Assembly (NCBI RefSeq): GCF_900543425.1
Contig: NZ_UQRQ01000006.1
Location: 1 to 64,000, forward strand
Length of the DNA: 64,000 nt
Direction of reading: 5' to 3'
From: an uncultured Sanguibacteroides sp.
Lineage (GTDB): Bacteria; Bacteroidota; Bacteroidia; Bacteroidales; Marinifilaceae
Shown here: in pieces, positions 26,048 through 35,557 of the stretch
Position numbering within the stretch: position 1 is the first letter of the stretch
How the letters are laid out: every line of letters begins with the position of its first letter
Notes under the pieces: generated by a model
What the model was told of the DNA's origin: nothing
Databases searched by the model: none
Seen by the model: the letters and a program-made list of their open reading frames with translations, nothing else
Program-made: the position numbers and the translations under genes

Positions 26048-27071
26048 AGTTGTGTATATTTTTGATAAGTTGATCTTTGGAAGTCAAAAATTCGGGTTCA
26101 ATAGGTATATAAAATATACGTTCCTTAATTTCATCGGGAAATTCGCATGAAACCAGGCGGGTAGCGTCTTTTTCCGTTGTAAAGATGTATTTGTCCGGTT
26201 GATCGATTTTATTGAATTCCTGAATGATTTTCTGTATGTCGTTATTCGTGAAACGATGATGATCCGGAAAAGTCAGAATAGAGACCTGTTCGAAAAGCGT
26301 TTTCAGGTGTTCCTGATAGGGTTCCGGTTGAGCGATACCCGTTACGCATAAGACGGCATTATTGTTTTTTAGAATACACCTGCTTCTTCCGTCCAATGGG
26401 GTAATGTCTCCGTATTTCATCGTGGTAAACAATAATTCCTGATAAGCTTTTAGCTTTAAGTTTTTATAGATGATCCGCTTTTCTATCGGGGTGATATTGG
26501 ATGGACATTTGGTAATAATGACATAATTGGCCCGCTCCAAAGCACTATGGTGTTCGCGTAAACGTCCCAGGGGAAGGAGATGATCCTTGTAGATAGGACG
26601 ATTGTAATCGATCAACAAGATATTGATATCCGCTTTTACATATCGGTGTTGAAATCCGTCGTCAAGAATAATAATATCCGGAGGATTAGGTAGCTGTTGT
26701 AGTTTTTTCACCCCTCGGACGCGGTCGGCATCGACGGCGACCGTGATATCCGGGAATTTGTTTTTAATTTGCCTGGGTTCGTCTCCGATTTCATCCGCCG
26801 TGGAATCTGCTGTTGCCAACATATACCCGGACGTTTTGCGCTTGTACCCCCGACTTAGACAGGCTACATGATGGTCTTTTTTAAGAACATGAATGATGGA
26901 TTCCGTATGAGGCGTTTTCCCCGTGCCTCCGATCGTGATATTACCGATACAAATGATGGGAACATCGAACTCTTTTGATTCGAGAATACCCAGATTAAAC
27001 AGACGGTTCCTGATACTTACGCCTATCCCGTAAAGTAAGCTTAAAGGCCATAGAACAAGATATTTAAACAC
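26022..27071 (-). CDS. lpxK: Tetraacyldisaccharide 4'-kinase
   Basis: The 349-residue protein has the LpxK Walker A ICIGNITIGGTGKTPHTE (about residues 41-58), the CLSRGYKRKT segment, GDEPRQIKNKFPDI and DGFQHRYVKADINILLID, all typical of the kinase that phosphorylates the 4' position of the lipid A disaccharide at the inner membrane. An N-terminal hydrophobic segment (FKYLVLWPLSLLYGIGVS) anchors it. It sits 39 bases after sppA and overlaps pnp. The presence of lpxK supports a lipid A-making Gram-negative host. Confidence 0.94.
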   Translation of the reverse strand: MFKYLVLWPLSLLYGIGVSIRNRLFNLGILESKEFDVPIICIGNITIGGTGKTPHTESIIHVLKKDHHVACLSRGYKRKTSGYMLATADSTADEIGDEPRQIKNKFPDITVAVDADRVRGVKKLQQLPNPPDIIILDDGFQHRYVKADINILLIDYNRPIYKDHLLPLGRLREHHSALERANYVIITKCPSNITPIEKRIIYKNLKLKAYQELLFTTMKYGDITPLDGRSRCILKNNNAVLCVTGIAQPEPYQEHLKTLFEQVSILTFPDHHRFTNNDIQKIIQEFNKIDQPDKYIFTTEKDATRLVSCEFPDEIKERIFYIPIEPEFLTSKDQLIKNIHNYAKQNKRK

Positions 27072-27110
27072 TATGCAGATTTTTTAAGTTAGTAATTGGT
27101 CCTTACTGTT

Positions 27111-28904
27111 TTAATTGAACGATACGTTGTAGGGAATACGTGCGACGGCTCCTTGTATACTTAACCATGTTTTTTGGGTAGTATACAGGTCGTAATATGC
27201 CCCTAATTCGGATTTTACTATTTGGTTCTTTACTGTTTCCGAAAGATTTAAAATCAACTCTTCTATCGGGTTTTTACTCGTTGGCAGTTCTATGATCTGG
27301 TATTGGGTTGATTTTATTTTGTTGGCTGCAATTTGTATCGCATCGTCCAAACCGCCGAGAAGATCGACTAACCCGATTTTAAGGGCATCGGCTCCGGTCC
27401 AAACTCTGCCTTGGGCAATTTCATTAACCGCTTCTTTGCTCATGTGGCGTCCTTCACTGACTCGACTTAAAAATGTATCATATCCCCGGTTAATGTAGTT
27501 TTGCATAACGTTTCTTTCGTAAGAAGTAAGCGGTCTGGAGCTTACGGGAAGGGGAAGAGGATAACCTCCTCCGAAGTCGCTGTGTTCGTTGGTTTTTACA
27601 ACATTGGTTGAGATACCCAGCTTATCCTTTATCAATTCCTCTCCACTGAATAGAAGTCCGAAAATACCGATGGATCCGGTCAGTGTTGTCGGGTCGGCAA
27701 CGATTGTGTCTGCGGCGCATGAGATGTAGTAACCCCCGGAGGCGGCAACATTTCCCATGGAAACAATGAACGGTTTGGATTCCGCAGCCAATTTGACCTC
27801 TCTCCAGATAATTTCGGAAGTTAAAGCACTTCCTCCCGGAGAATTTACTCTCAAAACAATGGCTTTGATGCTTTGATCTTCTCTGGCATTTCGGATGGTT
27901 TTGGCTAATTCCGGTCCGATCGTGTTTGAGTTTTGTTCAAAACCGATCTCTCCCTGGGCATAAATAACAGCTATTTTGTCAGCCGTGAAATTGATGTTAG
28001 GAACCAGGCTTTTGAAGTAATCCGGTAATGTAGCTATCTCTATTCTTTGATTAGGCTCTTGTCCGCAGGCTCTCTTCAATTTATTCAACATTTCGTCCTC
28101 GTATATTGTTCCGTCAAAAAAACCTTCTTTTTTAAACTCTTGTGTCGTGTATACCTGAAAATTGTCGGTTAGTTGATTGATTTTCTCCACCGGAATATGA
28201 CGGGCTTCGGATATACCTTGTATTTGGGTATTCCATAACGAATTCAAATAGGTTTGTATTTGTTCCCGGTTAGCCTCGCTCATGTGATCGTCTATAAACG
28301 GCTCTACGGCAGCTTTGAATTTACCTACTCGAATAACCTCCGGTTTTACGCCTATTTTTTTCAGCAAATCTTTATAAAATGCGACCTCTGCACTCATTCC
28401 CGTTAGTAAGAGCGGGGCTTCCGGATTGACAAAAAGACTATCCGCAACAGATGCCAGGTAGTAGCTTTTCTGGGAATATCCCAAGTTGGAATAACTGTAA
28501 ATAAATTTTCCGCTTTTTTTGAAAGCCAGTAAGGCATTACGTATTTCCTCGATACTTCCCAATCCCCCGAAGTTCGAATTAATCTCGGTAAGATCCAGAT
28601 AGATACCGGCAATCCGGCTATCTCCGGCTGCTTGATAAATACTTTTTAATATGTTATTTAATCCCATTTGTTTGCTGGGAGTCAATGACCTGAAATCGAA
28701 ATTTTCGATCGGATTATCCGATGCTTTGTCGGGTATGGCATGTTGTAAGGAAAGTTTTAATATCGTATTGTCTTTGATGGCAACGGTCGAGGTCGACATA
28801 CTGGCAATTGCGCCGATCATTCCGATAAGAATGAAAAAGAAGAAAATATGTACGATGATGATACCGACAACTGTTGCTAAGGTGTATTTTAAGAAACTTT
28901 TCAT
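27111..28904 (-). CDS. sppA: Signal peptide peptidase SppA, long (67K) form
   Basis: The 597-residue protein has an N-terminal membrane span (LATVVGIIIVHIFFFFILIGMIG) and two S49 domains. The first holds the catalytic lysine in VIRVGKFKAAVEP (about residue 197), and the second holds the serine in SMGNVAASGGYYIS (about residue 385), the same split Ser-Lys dyad as E. coli SppA. It degrades leftover signal peptides at the inner membrane. It heads a unit with lpxK and pnp and has a near-perfect Bacteroidetes promoter at 28955-28986. Confidence 0.93.
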   Translation of the reverse strand: MKSFLKYTLATVVGIIIVHIFFFFILIGMIGAIASMSTSTVAIKDNTILKLSLQHAIPDKASDNPIENFDFRSLTPSKQMGLNNILKSIYQAAGDSRIAGIYLDLTEINSNFGGLGSIEEIRNALLAFKKSGKFIYSYSNLGYSQKSYYLASVADSLFVNPEAPLLLTGMSAEVAFYKDLLKKIGVKPEVIRVGKFKAAVEPFIDDHMSEANREQIQTYLNSLWNTQIQGISEARHIPVEKINQLTDNFQVYTTQEFKKEGFFDGTIYEDEMLNKLKRACGQEPNQRIEIATLPDYFKSLVPNINFTADKIAVIYAQGEIGFEQNSNTIGPELAKTIRNAREDQSIKAIVLRVNSPGGSALTSEIIWREVKLAAESKPFIVSMGNVAASGGYYISCAADTIVADPTTLTGSIGIFGLLFSGEELIKDKLGISTNVVKTNEHSDFGGGYPLPLPVSSRPLTSYERNVMQNYINRGYDTFLSRVSEGRHMSKEAVNEIAQGRVWTGADALKIGLVDLLGGLDDAIQIAANKIKSTQYQIIELPTSKNPIEELILNLSETVKNQIVKSELGAYYDLYTTQKTWLSIQGAVARIPYNVSFN

Positions 28905-28954
28905 ACTGTTTTTTTTAAAGATTAATCTTATTTAGTGTAGCAATATGTTTTTTA

Positions 28955-28986
28955 CAAATGTATACATATAATTTTGCTAGAGCAAA
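28955..28986 (-). promoter_or_regulatory. Promoter of the sppA-lpxK-pnp unit
   Basis: On the minus strand TTTG (28983-28986), 20 bases, then TACATTTG (28955-28962), a full match to the Bacteroidetes consensus. The -33 box is one arm of the palindrome TTTGCTAGAGCAAA (28973-28986), whose other arm offers TTTG to the divergent murA side. Confidence 0.75.
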
Positions 28987-29066
28987 TTTAAAGTTGGGCT
29001 TATTTTGTTCGCATTTATTTTTTTAATAGTTTTACGCATACGTTGTAATTAAAATGAAGTATACGA

Positions 29067-30371
29067 ATGAGCAAGTTTGAAGTTGTCGGAGGAAAACGTT
29101 TAAAAGGAGAACTTATCCCACAGGGAGCAAAAAATGAAGCATTACAGGTGATATGTGCTGCTTTGTTAACAAAAGAGAGGGTGACGATCAGTAATGTGCC
29201 GGAAATATTGGATGTGCTGAAGTTGATAGAGTTACTACGAGGAATGGGTGTGTTAGTGGAAAGGATTCGCAAGGGAGAGTATGCTTTTCAGGCCTCGGAT
29301 ATTGATTTCGGCTATTTAGATACGGAAGATTTTTATAATAAAGCGGCAAGTTTGCGGGGATCTATCATGATTCTCGGCCCTTTGTTGGCAATATATGGTT
29401 ATGGATTGGTTCCGAAGCCGGGTGGAGACAAGATTGGCCGTCGTCGTTTGGATACCCATTTTCTGGGATTTGAGAAATTAGGGGCTTCTTTTGAGTACGA
29501 TGCCGTGAGGGGGTGTTTTAAGGCTTCCGCGCAAAAATTAAAAGGAGCCTATATGTTGTTGGATGAGGCTTCGGTAACAGGTACTGCCAATATCGTAATG
29601 GCAGCTGTATTGGCAGAGGGAGAGACTACTATTTATAATGCTGCTTGTGAACCTTATATTCAACAGTTGTGCAAGATGCTGAATGCCATGGGTGCTAAAA
29701 TTTCAGGTATTGCTTCCAATTTGTTAAGGATTGAAGGTGTTTCCTTTTTAAAAGGATGTAGTCATCGTTGTTTGCCCGATATGATAGAGGTCGGAAGTTA
29801 CATCGGGTTGGCGGCGTTGACCCGTTCGGAGATTACGATTAAAGAGGTTTGTATTGAACAGTTAGGCATTATTCCCGGAGCTTTTCGACGCTTGGGAATT
29901 CGGGTGGAGGAACGAGGCGACGACCTGTATATTCCCCGTCAGGAACATTATTTGATAGAGGATTTTATTGACGGTTCCATATTGACCATTGCGGATGCTC
30001 CCTGGCCCGGTCTGACCCCCGACTTGTTGAGTGTGTTTTTAGTCGTTGCCACTCAAGCAAAAGGTAGTGTTCTGATTCATCAGAAAATGTTCGAAAGTCG
30101 ACTCTTTTTCGTGGATAAGTTGATAGATATGGGAGCTAAAATTATTTTGTGCGATCCGCACCGGGCTACTGTGATCGGACAGAATCATGAATCTCAGTTG
30201 CGGGCAACGAAAATGACATCTCCGGATATTCGTGCCGGAATTGCGTTGTTGATCGCTGCTCTTTCTGCCCAGGGAACAAGCGTAATTCATAATATCGACC
30301 AGATCGATCGAGGTTATGAGAGTATTGACGAAAAATTGAATGCAATCGGAGCGGAGATCAGAAGAATTTAA
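29067..30371 (+). CDS. murA: UDP-N-acetylglucosamine 1-carboxyvinyltransferase (Cys to Asp variant)
   Basis: The 434-residue protein has the EPSP-synthase-like fold of MurA: QGAKNEAL (catalytic Lys region), PGGDKIGRRRLDTHFLGFEKLGA (PEP loop), EASVTGTANIVMAA, and the C-terminal DIRAGIALLIAALSAQGTSVI. It performs the first committed step of peptidoglycan synthesis. The PEP-loop residue that is Cys115 in E. coli (GGC) is Asp121 here. In other bacteria this change preserves activity but removes the target of fosfomycin. Its stop codon overlaps that of the convergent folK. Confidence 0.94.
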   Translation: MSKFEVVGGKRLKGELIPQGAKNEALQVICAALLTKERVTISNVPEILDVLKLIELLRGMGVLVERIRKGEYAFQASDIDFGYLDTEDFYNKAASLRGSIMILGPLLAIYGYGLVPKPGGDKIGRRRLDTHFLGFEKLGASFEYDAVRGCFKASAQKLKGAYMLLDEASVTGTANIVMAAVLAEGETTIYNAACEPYIQQLCKMLNAMGAKISGIASNLLRIEGVSFLKGCSHRCLPDMIEVGSYIGLAALTRSEITIKEVCIEQLGIIPGAFRRLGIRVEERGDDLYIPRQEHYLIEDFIDGSILTIADAPWPGLTPDLLSVFLVVATQAKGSVLIHQKMFESRLFFVDKLIDMGAKIILCDPHRATVIGQNHESQLRATKMTSPDIRAGIALLIAALSAQGTSVIHNIDQIDRGYESIDEKLNAIGAEIRRI

Positions 30372-30850
30372 TCTTCCCGTTTGATTACAAGTAAGGAATC
30401 CGGACATTCGGTAAAATGTTCGGATATTTTTTTGCCGGTTAACGGATGTATAAAATCCGGTATGATTTCGTTTAACGGAGTCAGAACAAAATTTCGTTCT
30501 GCTATCCGGGGATGTGGAATAACCAGATCAGGAGTATTTATAATACATGAATCGTAGAATAAAATATCGATGTCAATGATACGGGAACAATATTGAGAGG
30601 AGCTGCGCTTTCTGCCGAGTGCCCTTTCGGTTTCCATACATTTTTTCAATACGTTTTCTGCTGATAGACAGGTCGAATATAGGGCTACTTGATTGTAAAA
30701 CGTATCGGGAGATTCAAATCCCCATGGGGCCGTTTCGTATAGAGAAGAGATCTTTTGAATTTTTCCGATTTCTTCCATTTGCTTCATGGCTTCTTGAATG
30801 ACAGCTTTTCGGTCACCCATATTGCTACCGAAAATAAGAGTTACATCCAT
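30368..30850 (-). CDS. folK: 2-amino-4-hydroxy-6-hydroxymethyldihydropteridine pyrophosphokinase (HPPK)
   Basis: The 160-residue protein matches FolK: FGSNMGDRKAVIQEAM at the N-terminus, SSLYETAPWGFESPDTFYNQVAL, and SRIIDIDILFYDS followed by IPHPRIAERNFVLTPLNEI, the segments that bind ATP, Mg and the pterin. It makes the pyrophosphorylated pterin for folate synthesis. It lies opposite murA with the two stop codons overlapping (30368-30371), leaving no space for a separate terminator. Confidence 0.94.
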   Translation of the reverse strand: MDVTLIFGSNMGDRKAVIQEAMKQMEEIGKIQKISSLYETAPWGFESPDTFYNQVALYSTCLSAENVLKKCMETERALGRKRSSSQYCSRIIDIDILFYDSCIINTPDLVIPHPRIAERNFVLTPLNEIIPDFIHPLTGKKISEHFTECPDSLLVIKRED

Positions 30851-30953
30851 TTGTCAGCTCTGTATTAATACGTTATGTCAGTTAAAATTAATCGGATTAT
30901 CCGGAGATAATGAAGTTATATCTGGATAAGAACCTTATTTTTTAGACGAGAAA

Positions 30954-31604
30954 TTAATTATGTTTTTTATAATGTATTTTTTTATTGTTGTTTCCGTTGG
31001 TATTCCCGTTTTTGGGTTGGGGTTTGTTGGCAGGCTTGCCTTTTTTCTGCAGGAGGTCTTTAGAGTGAGAGAGAGTCATGCCTTCGGGCATTTCGATATT
31101 GCCTCCGTATAATGTGTTGATGTCATTGTAAATTTGCTCGTCTTCGACCGAGTCTTTATTCCAGGTTAGGAATGATTTTTTCATGTGATTGGCCGTCAGT
31201 ACCGTTAGGACTCGCTTCAGCTCGGGATCGTCGGTTTCTTTTATTTTCTGGATTAATTTTTCGGTTAGCAAACCGTAGTGTTTGTATTTGATGTGGTGGT
31301 TATTGTATTCCAGTTTTTCGGGTTTTTCATACAATTTCTCAATGGATGGAAGAGGATAAGGAGTTTCGATGTCCAGACTGAAATTAGACATGATGGCCAA
31401 ATGATCCCAAAGTTTATGGCGGAAATCAGGAACATCCCGAAGATGGGGGTAAAGATTTCCCATGACGCTGATTACGGTTTTGGCTGCACGGGTTCGCTCC
31501 TCCCGGTCTTCAATAGTCGATAAATGATCTATCATTTTTTGAATATTTCTTCCATACTCGGGAAGAATCAATTTCTTTCTTTGGGTATTATAATTATATG
31601 CCAT
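30954..31604 (-). CDS. DUF4290 domain protein
   Basis: The 216-residue protein starts YNTQRKKLILPEYGRNIQKMIDHL and continues with LRDVPDFRHKLWDHLAIMSNF, the DUF4290 signature found in Bacteroidetes. It is largely helical, with a C-terminal low-complexity tail rich in Lys, Asn and Pro (KPQPKNGNTNGNNNKK). No function is established. It lies downstream of the helicase gene on the same strand, 139 bases away, and could share its transcript. Confidence 0.85.
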   Translation of the reverse strand: MAYNYNTQRKKLILPEYGRNIQKMIDHLSTIEDREERTRAAKTVISVMGNLYPHLRDVPDFRHKLWDHLAIMSNFSLDIETPYPLPSIEKLYEKPEKLEYNNHHIKYKHYGLLTEKLIQKIKETDDPELKRVLTVLTANHMKKSFLTWNKDSVEDEQIYNDINTLYGGNIEMPEGMTLSHSKDLLQKKGKPANKPQPKNGNTNGNNNKKIHYKKHN

Positions 31605-31743
31605 GTATTAGGATATTTAATCTTTAAAATCGATTTTGGAATTTTCGGAATAAGAATATTTCAACCGAAATAATTTTATTTTACCTGTTATTGTCTTAGA
31701 ATATGGGACAAATATAATATAAATTGTTTATAAGTCATTAATA

Positions 31744-34011
31744 TTAATCTTCTTGCACGTACAGTTTTGCAAATTTTAACAATAAAACCTTTTGACCGTG
31801 TTTGGAAAAATACACTTTGGCCTTCCTGTTTACTCCTAACCCTTCCAGGGAGATGACTTTTCCCGCCCCGAAATTGGGATGAAAAATAATCATATCGGGA
31901 ACGACGGCATCTACCGGTATTATTTTCAGTTTTGAAGTATCTATTGCAGGTATTTCTACGTTTCTTAAAGGAATTTGGTTCGCTTTGGCATATCTTTCTG
32001 ATTGCACCGGTGTCTTGAAAACGGGTTGTTCTGACGATGGACGGGCCGGAACAAAATATCCATCCAGATAAAGCGGGTTTATTTCACCGATGAATCGGGA
32101 CGGTTTGGGGTAGACGATATTCCCGTTTTTGTACCGGGTGGTAGCGTAACTGATTAGAACTCGCTTTTCAGCCCGCGTGAGGGCCACGTAAAAGAGACGT
32201 CGTTCTTCTTCCAGGGCCGACGGAGAGAATGTACTCTGTTGGGCGGGGAAAAGATCTTCCTCTACGCCGACCATGAATACATTGGGAAACTCAAGACCTT
32301 TTGCCGCGTGAATCGTCATCAAGGTTACTTTTTCCCGATCTTCCGGTTTTTCACTATCCTGATCCGTCAAAAGGGCGACTCCTTCCAGAAAGGCCGGGAG
32401 TTTATCCTCTCTTCCTTCTTTGTAAGCCGTCTCGCTGAATTCTTTAACGGCATTCAACAATTCCTGAATATTCTCTTTTCGGGATACTCCCTCCGGTGTA
32501 TCATCCGTAGCCAAATCTTCGGCTATTCCGGAGATTTTTGCTATTTGAGAGGCAACCTCATAAGCGTTTTCTGTTTCGGCTGATTGAGAGAAGCCTGCTA
32601 TCATATCCCGGAAATGGTTTAGTTTGCTGACTGTACTTGCAGACAAAATGCCGGGAATTTTATTTAAATTACAGAGTACGGTCCAGATACTAACGTTGTA
32701 TTTGGTCGCAACCTCTTTCAATTTGTCAATCGTCGTGTCTCCGATACCCCGTCGCGGATAGTTGATGATTCGTTTTAAAGCCTCTTCATCGTTTTGATTT
32801 ACCGTTAGTCGTAAATAGGCCAACAGGTCTTTGATCTCCTTGCGTTGATAAAAGGAGAGTCCTCCGTATATCTTATACGGAATATTTCTTTTGCGAAGAG
32901 CCTCTTCCATGATTCGGGACTGGGCATTGGTGCGGTAGAGTATGGCAAAATGGCTATAGTCCGATTGCTCGGTTTGAGCTAACCTGAAAATTTCGTTTGC
33001 TACCTGAAATCCCTCCTCCTTATCCGACATTGTCTTCAATATCCGGATCTTCTCTCCCTCTTCATTTTGAGAAAAGATGATCTTGGGTATCTGTTCCTTG
33101 TTTTTACAAATGATACTGTTCGCTGCTTCTACGATCGTTGTGGTAGAACGATAGTTCTGTTCCAGTTTGCAGAGTTTGTATTCCGGATAATCGTTTCGGA
33201 AATTCAAAATATTCTCGATTCTGGCTCCCCGGAATGAATAGATGCTTTGGGCATCGTCGCCCACGACACATATATTTTTGTGTATCTCGGACAATTTTTT
33301 AATGATGAGATACTGGGAGTAATTTGTATCCTGGTACTCATCGACTAAAATGTAGTTGAATTTTTGCTGGTACTTCGCCAATATTTCCGGAAAATCCCTA
33401 AAGAGGATATTGGTTTGCAACAACAGATCGTCAAAATCCATGACATCGCTTTGCTTACAGCGTAGCTGGTAGTATTTGTATATTTCACTAACCATCGGTT
33501 TTTTGGCAGCCTGGTCTGCGGCTGTAATCTTGGCCGATTGCGTGTAAGCCTGAGCTATGACCAGGTTATTTTTGGCCATGGATATCCTGCCGAGTACGTC
33601 GCTCGGTTTATATACTTTGTCATCTAATCGTAAATCTTTGATAATGGATTTGATCAGATTCTTGGAGTCCTGCGAATCGTATATGGTGAAGTTGGAACTA
33701 TAGCCGAGATGTGCGGCTTCGGTCCTCAATATCTTGGAAAAAACGGAATGAAACGTTCCCATCCACAAGTTGGCGGCCTGCTCTTGTCCGACAAGTGTCG
33801 CGATTCGGCGTTGCATTTCTCTGGCGGCTTTGTTCGTGAAGGTAAGGGCTAAAATGCGATAAGCCGGAACTCCTTTGCTTAAGAGTTGAGCTATCCGGTA
33901 GGTCAGGACACGGGTTTTCCCTGAGCCTGCACCTGCGATGACAAGTGTTGGCCCTTCCGTGTTAAGCACGGCTTCCCTTTGACGTTCATTTAACTCATTT
34001 GTAAAATCCAC
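31744..34011 (-). CDS. UvrD/PcrA-type superfamily 1 DNA helicase
   Basis: The 755-residue protein has all SF1A motifs: LNERQREAV (Q motif), VIAGAGSGKTRVL (Walker A, about residue 26), TFTNKAAREM (Ia), ILVDEYQDTNYSQ (Walker B), GDDAQSIYSFRGA (III), EQNYRST (IV), MTIHAAKGLEFPNVF (V) and VALTRAEKRVLI (VI). It ends in a PcrA-like C-terminal region (IIFHPNFGAGKVISLEG). It unwinds DNA in nucleotide excision repair and removes obstacles on DNA. UvrD and PcrA cannot be told apart here. A -7 element lies upstream. Confidence 0.93.
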   Translation of the reverse strand: MDFTNELNERQREAVLNTEGPTLVIAGAGSGKTRVLTYRIAQLLSKGVPAYRILALTFTNKAAREMQRRIATLVGQEQAANLWMGTFHSVFSKILRTEAAHLGYSSNFTIYDSQDSKNLIKSIIKDLRLDDKVYKPSDVLGRISMAKNNLVIAQAYTQSAKITAADQAAKKPMVSEIYKYYQLRCKQSDVMDFDDLLLQTNILFRDFPEILAKYQQKFNYILVDEYQDTNYSQYLIIKKLSEIHKNICVVGDDAQSIYSFRGARIENILNFRNDYPEYKLCKLEQNYRSTTTIVEAANSIICKNKEQIPKIIFSQNEEGEKIRILKTMSDKEEGFQVANEIFRLAQTEQSDYSHFAILYRTNAQSRIMEEALRKRNIPYKIYGGLSFYQRKEIKDLLAYLRLTVNQNDEEALKRIINYPRRGIGDTTIDKLKEVATKYNVSIWTVLCNLNKIPGILSASTVSKLNHFRDMIAGFSQSAETENAYEVASQIAKISGIAEDLATDDTPEGVSRKENIQELLNAVKEFSETAYKEGREDKLPAFLEGVALLTDQDSEKPEDREKVTLMTIHAAKGLEFPNVFMVGVEEDLFPAQQSTFSPSALEEERRLFYVALTRAEKRVLISYATTRYKNGNIVYPKPSRFIGEINPLYLDGYFVPARPSSEQPVFKTPVQSERYAKANQIPLRNVEIPAIDTSKLKIIPVDAVVPDMIIFHPNFGAGKVISLEGLGVNRKAKVYFSKHGQKVLLLKFAKLYVQED

Positions 34012-34103
34012 GATAATTTTTGTTCAGGGAAGAGATTTTTCTTCCGTATTTCTTTTGGAAAGGAGTTTTTGAAATTGTTATAAGACTCCTTATTTTACCG
34101 ATA

Positions 34104-34111
34104 CAAAAATA
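34104..34111 (-). promoter_or_regulatory. -7 element for the helicase gene
   Basis: The minus strand reads TATTTTTG (TAnnTTTG), 93 bases before the helicase start codon. Confidence 0.4.
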
Positions 34112-34273
34112 TAAAATCCTTTTTAATTCGGGAGAGATGCACTCCATATTTTTAGAATTGTTACTCTTCTGTTCGGAAAGATGAAATTAGGAGTAAAAAT
34201 AACATTGAAAAAACGACAAATGAATGTCTTAATTATAAATAAAGTAGTATCTTTAAAACATGAAATTTGATTT

Positions 34274-34750
34274 ATGCAGGCAAAATATGATTATAACGGT
34301 TTGATCGGAAAATACTGTCTTGTTGAAAAAGACGAACGTTTGGTCCGGTTATGGTTGGGAAATCGAATATCATTAGTTCCGGAGGAGATAGAAATAAAAG
34401 AGACACCTTTGATCCGGGAAGCCAAAAGTCAGTTGGATGCCTATTTCGCTAAACGCCTTCAAATATTTGATTTACCCCTGGCACCGGAAGGATCCGTTTT
34501 CCAGATGAAAATATGGGAACTCTTAATGTCAATACCCTATGGGAATACAATCACGTATGGAGAGTTGGCCAAAAGGGCCGGAGATAAGAATGCTTGTCGT
34601 GCGGTAGGGATGGCGAATAGTCGTAATCCGCTTCCTGTTTTTATCCCCTGCCATCGGGTCGTGGGTGCCGGAGGAAAGCTGACCGGTTACACGGGAGGCC
34701 TGGAGGTAAAAATGAAATTGTTACAGGTTGAGGGTATTGAATTGTTATAG
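34274..34750 (+). CDS. ogt: Methylated-DNA--protein-cysteine methyltransferase
   Basis: The 158-residue protein has the MGMT/Ogt active site NPLPVFIPCHRVVGAGGKLTGYTGG, where the Cys in PCHR accepts the alkyl group from O6-alkylguanine, and the DNA-binding helix region PYGNTITYGELAKRAG with the arginine finger ACRAVGMANSRNP. It lacks the Ada regulatory domain. It acts once per molecule in direct DNA repair. The stop lies 2 bases from the convergent rsmE stop. Confidence 0.93.
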   Translation: MQAKYDYNGLIGKYCLVEKDERLVRLWLGNRISLVPEEIEIKETPLIREAKSQLDAYFAKRLQIFDLPLAPEGSVFQMKIWELLMSIPYGNTITYGELAKRAGDKNACRAVGMANSRNPLPVFIPCHRVVGAGGKLTGYTGGLEVKMKLLQVEGIELL

Positions 34751-34752
34751 TG

Positions 34753-35457
34753 TTATATCCGGTTCATAAAATTGATACTATGGCAGGCCACGATTCCGGC
34801 GGTTTCCGTGCGTAATCGGCTTTCTCCTAACGAAATCGGAGAGAATTGATGGGAGAGGGCCGAAAGAATTTCTTTTTCCGAAAAATCTCCTTCCGGTCCG
34901 ATTAATATCGTGACATCGTTTCCCGGAGTGTAAATTTCGTCTAATCTTTTTTTATTTCCGTCATCACAATGGGCGATATATTTTACTCCGTTTCGTTTTT
35001 CTTCTATGAAAACTTGAAATTCTGTCAACGGATTCAAAGAGGGGAGGTAGGCTTTTAAGGATTGTTTCATGGCAGAAACGATGACTTTTTCCAGGCGATC
35101 CGGTTTGATTATTTTTCTTTCGGAATGTTCGCACAGGAGAGGGGTAATCTCGTCAATCCCTATCTCCGTACATTTTTCCAGAAACCATTCAATACGCTCT
35201 ATGTTTTTGGTCGGGGCAATGGCGATGTGGAGATGGAAATTTCTTTTCCCGTAATGTTCTTTTTTTTCGAGACACCTAACCTCACAGCGTTTGGCTTCCG
35301 GTCGGATAATTTCACATCGGTAAAAACCGCCTCGTCCGTCGACCAAACAGACTTCATCTCCTGTCTCCAGGCGAAGTACTTTAGTACAATGTTTCGATTC
35401 CTCTTCCGGTAAAATATATTTTTCTCCGTTAATGTCCGGGGTGTAAAACAGATGCAT
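34753..35457 (-). CDS. rsmE: 16S rRNA (uracil1498-N3)-methyltransferase
   Basis: The 234-residue protein has an N-terminal PUA-like segment (EESKHCTKVLRLETGDEVCLVDGRGG) and a SPOUT knot with TILIGPEGDFSEKEI and SLGESRLRTETAGIVA, the RsmE SAM-binding pattern. The middle carries the WFLEKCTEIGIDEITPLLCEHSE segment of the family. It methylates U1498 in helix 44 of 16S rRNA. A -7 element (35482-35489) is 25 bases upstream. Confidence 0.93.
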   Translation of the reverse strand: MHLFYTPDINGEKYILPEEESKHCTKVLRLETGDEVCLVDGRGGFYRCEIIRPEAKRCEVRCLEKKEHYGKRNFHLHIAIAPTKNIERIEWFLEKCTEIGIDEITPLLCEHSERKIIKPDRLEKVIVSAMKQSLKAYLPSLNPLTEFQVFIEEKRNGVKYIAHCDDGNKKRLDEIYTPGNDVTILIGPEGDFSEKEILSALSHQFSPISLGESRLRTETAGIVACHSINFMNRI

Positions 35458-35481
35458 AATGTTAGAATATTAATGATGATG

Positions 35482-35489
35482 CAAAAATA
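35482..35489 (-). promoter_or_regulatory. -7 element for rsmE
   Basis: The minus strand reads TATTTTTG, 25 bases before the rsmE start codon; no -33 partner is clear. Confidence 0.5.
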
Positions 35490-35557
35490 GGAAAACATCG
35501 GGAAACTCCGAGCATTAAATTATACATCTATTTTTATGATTAAAACCGATTTTCTCC

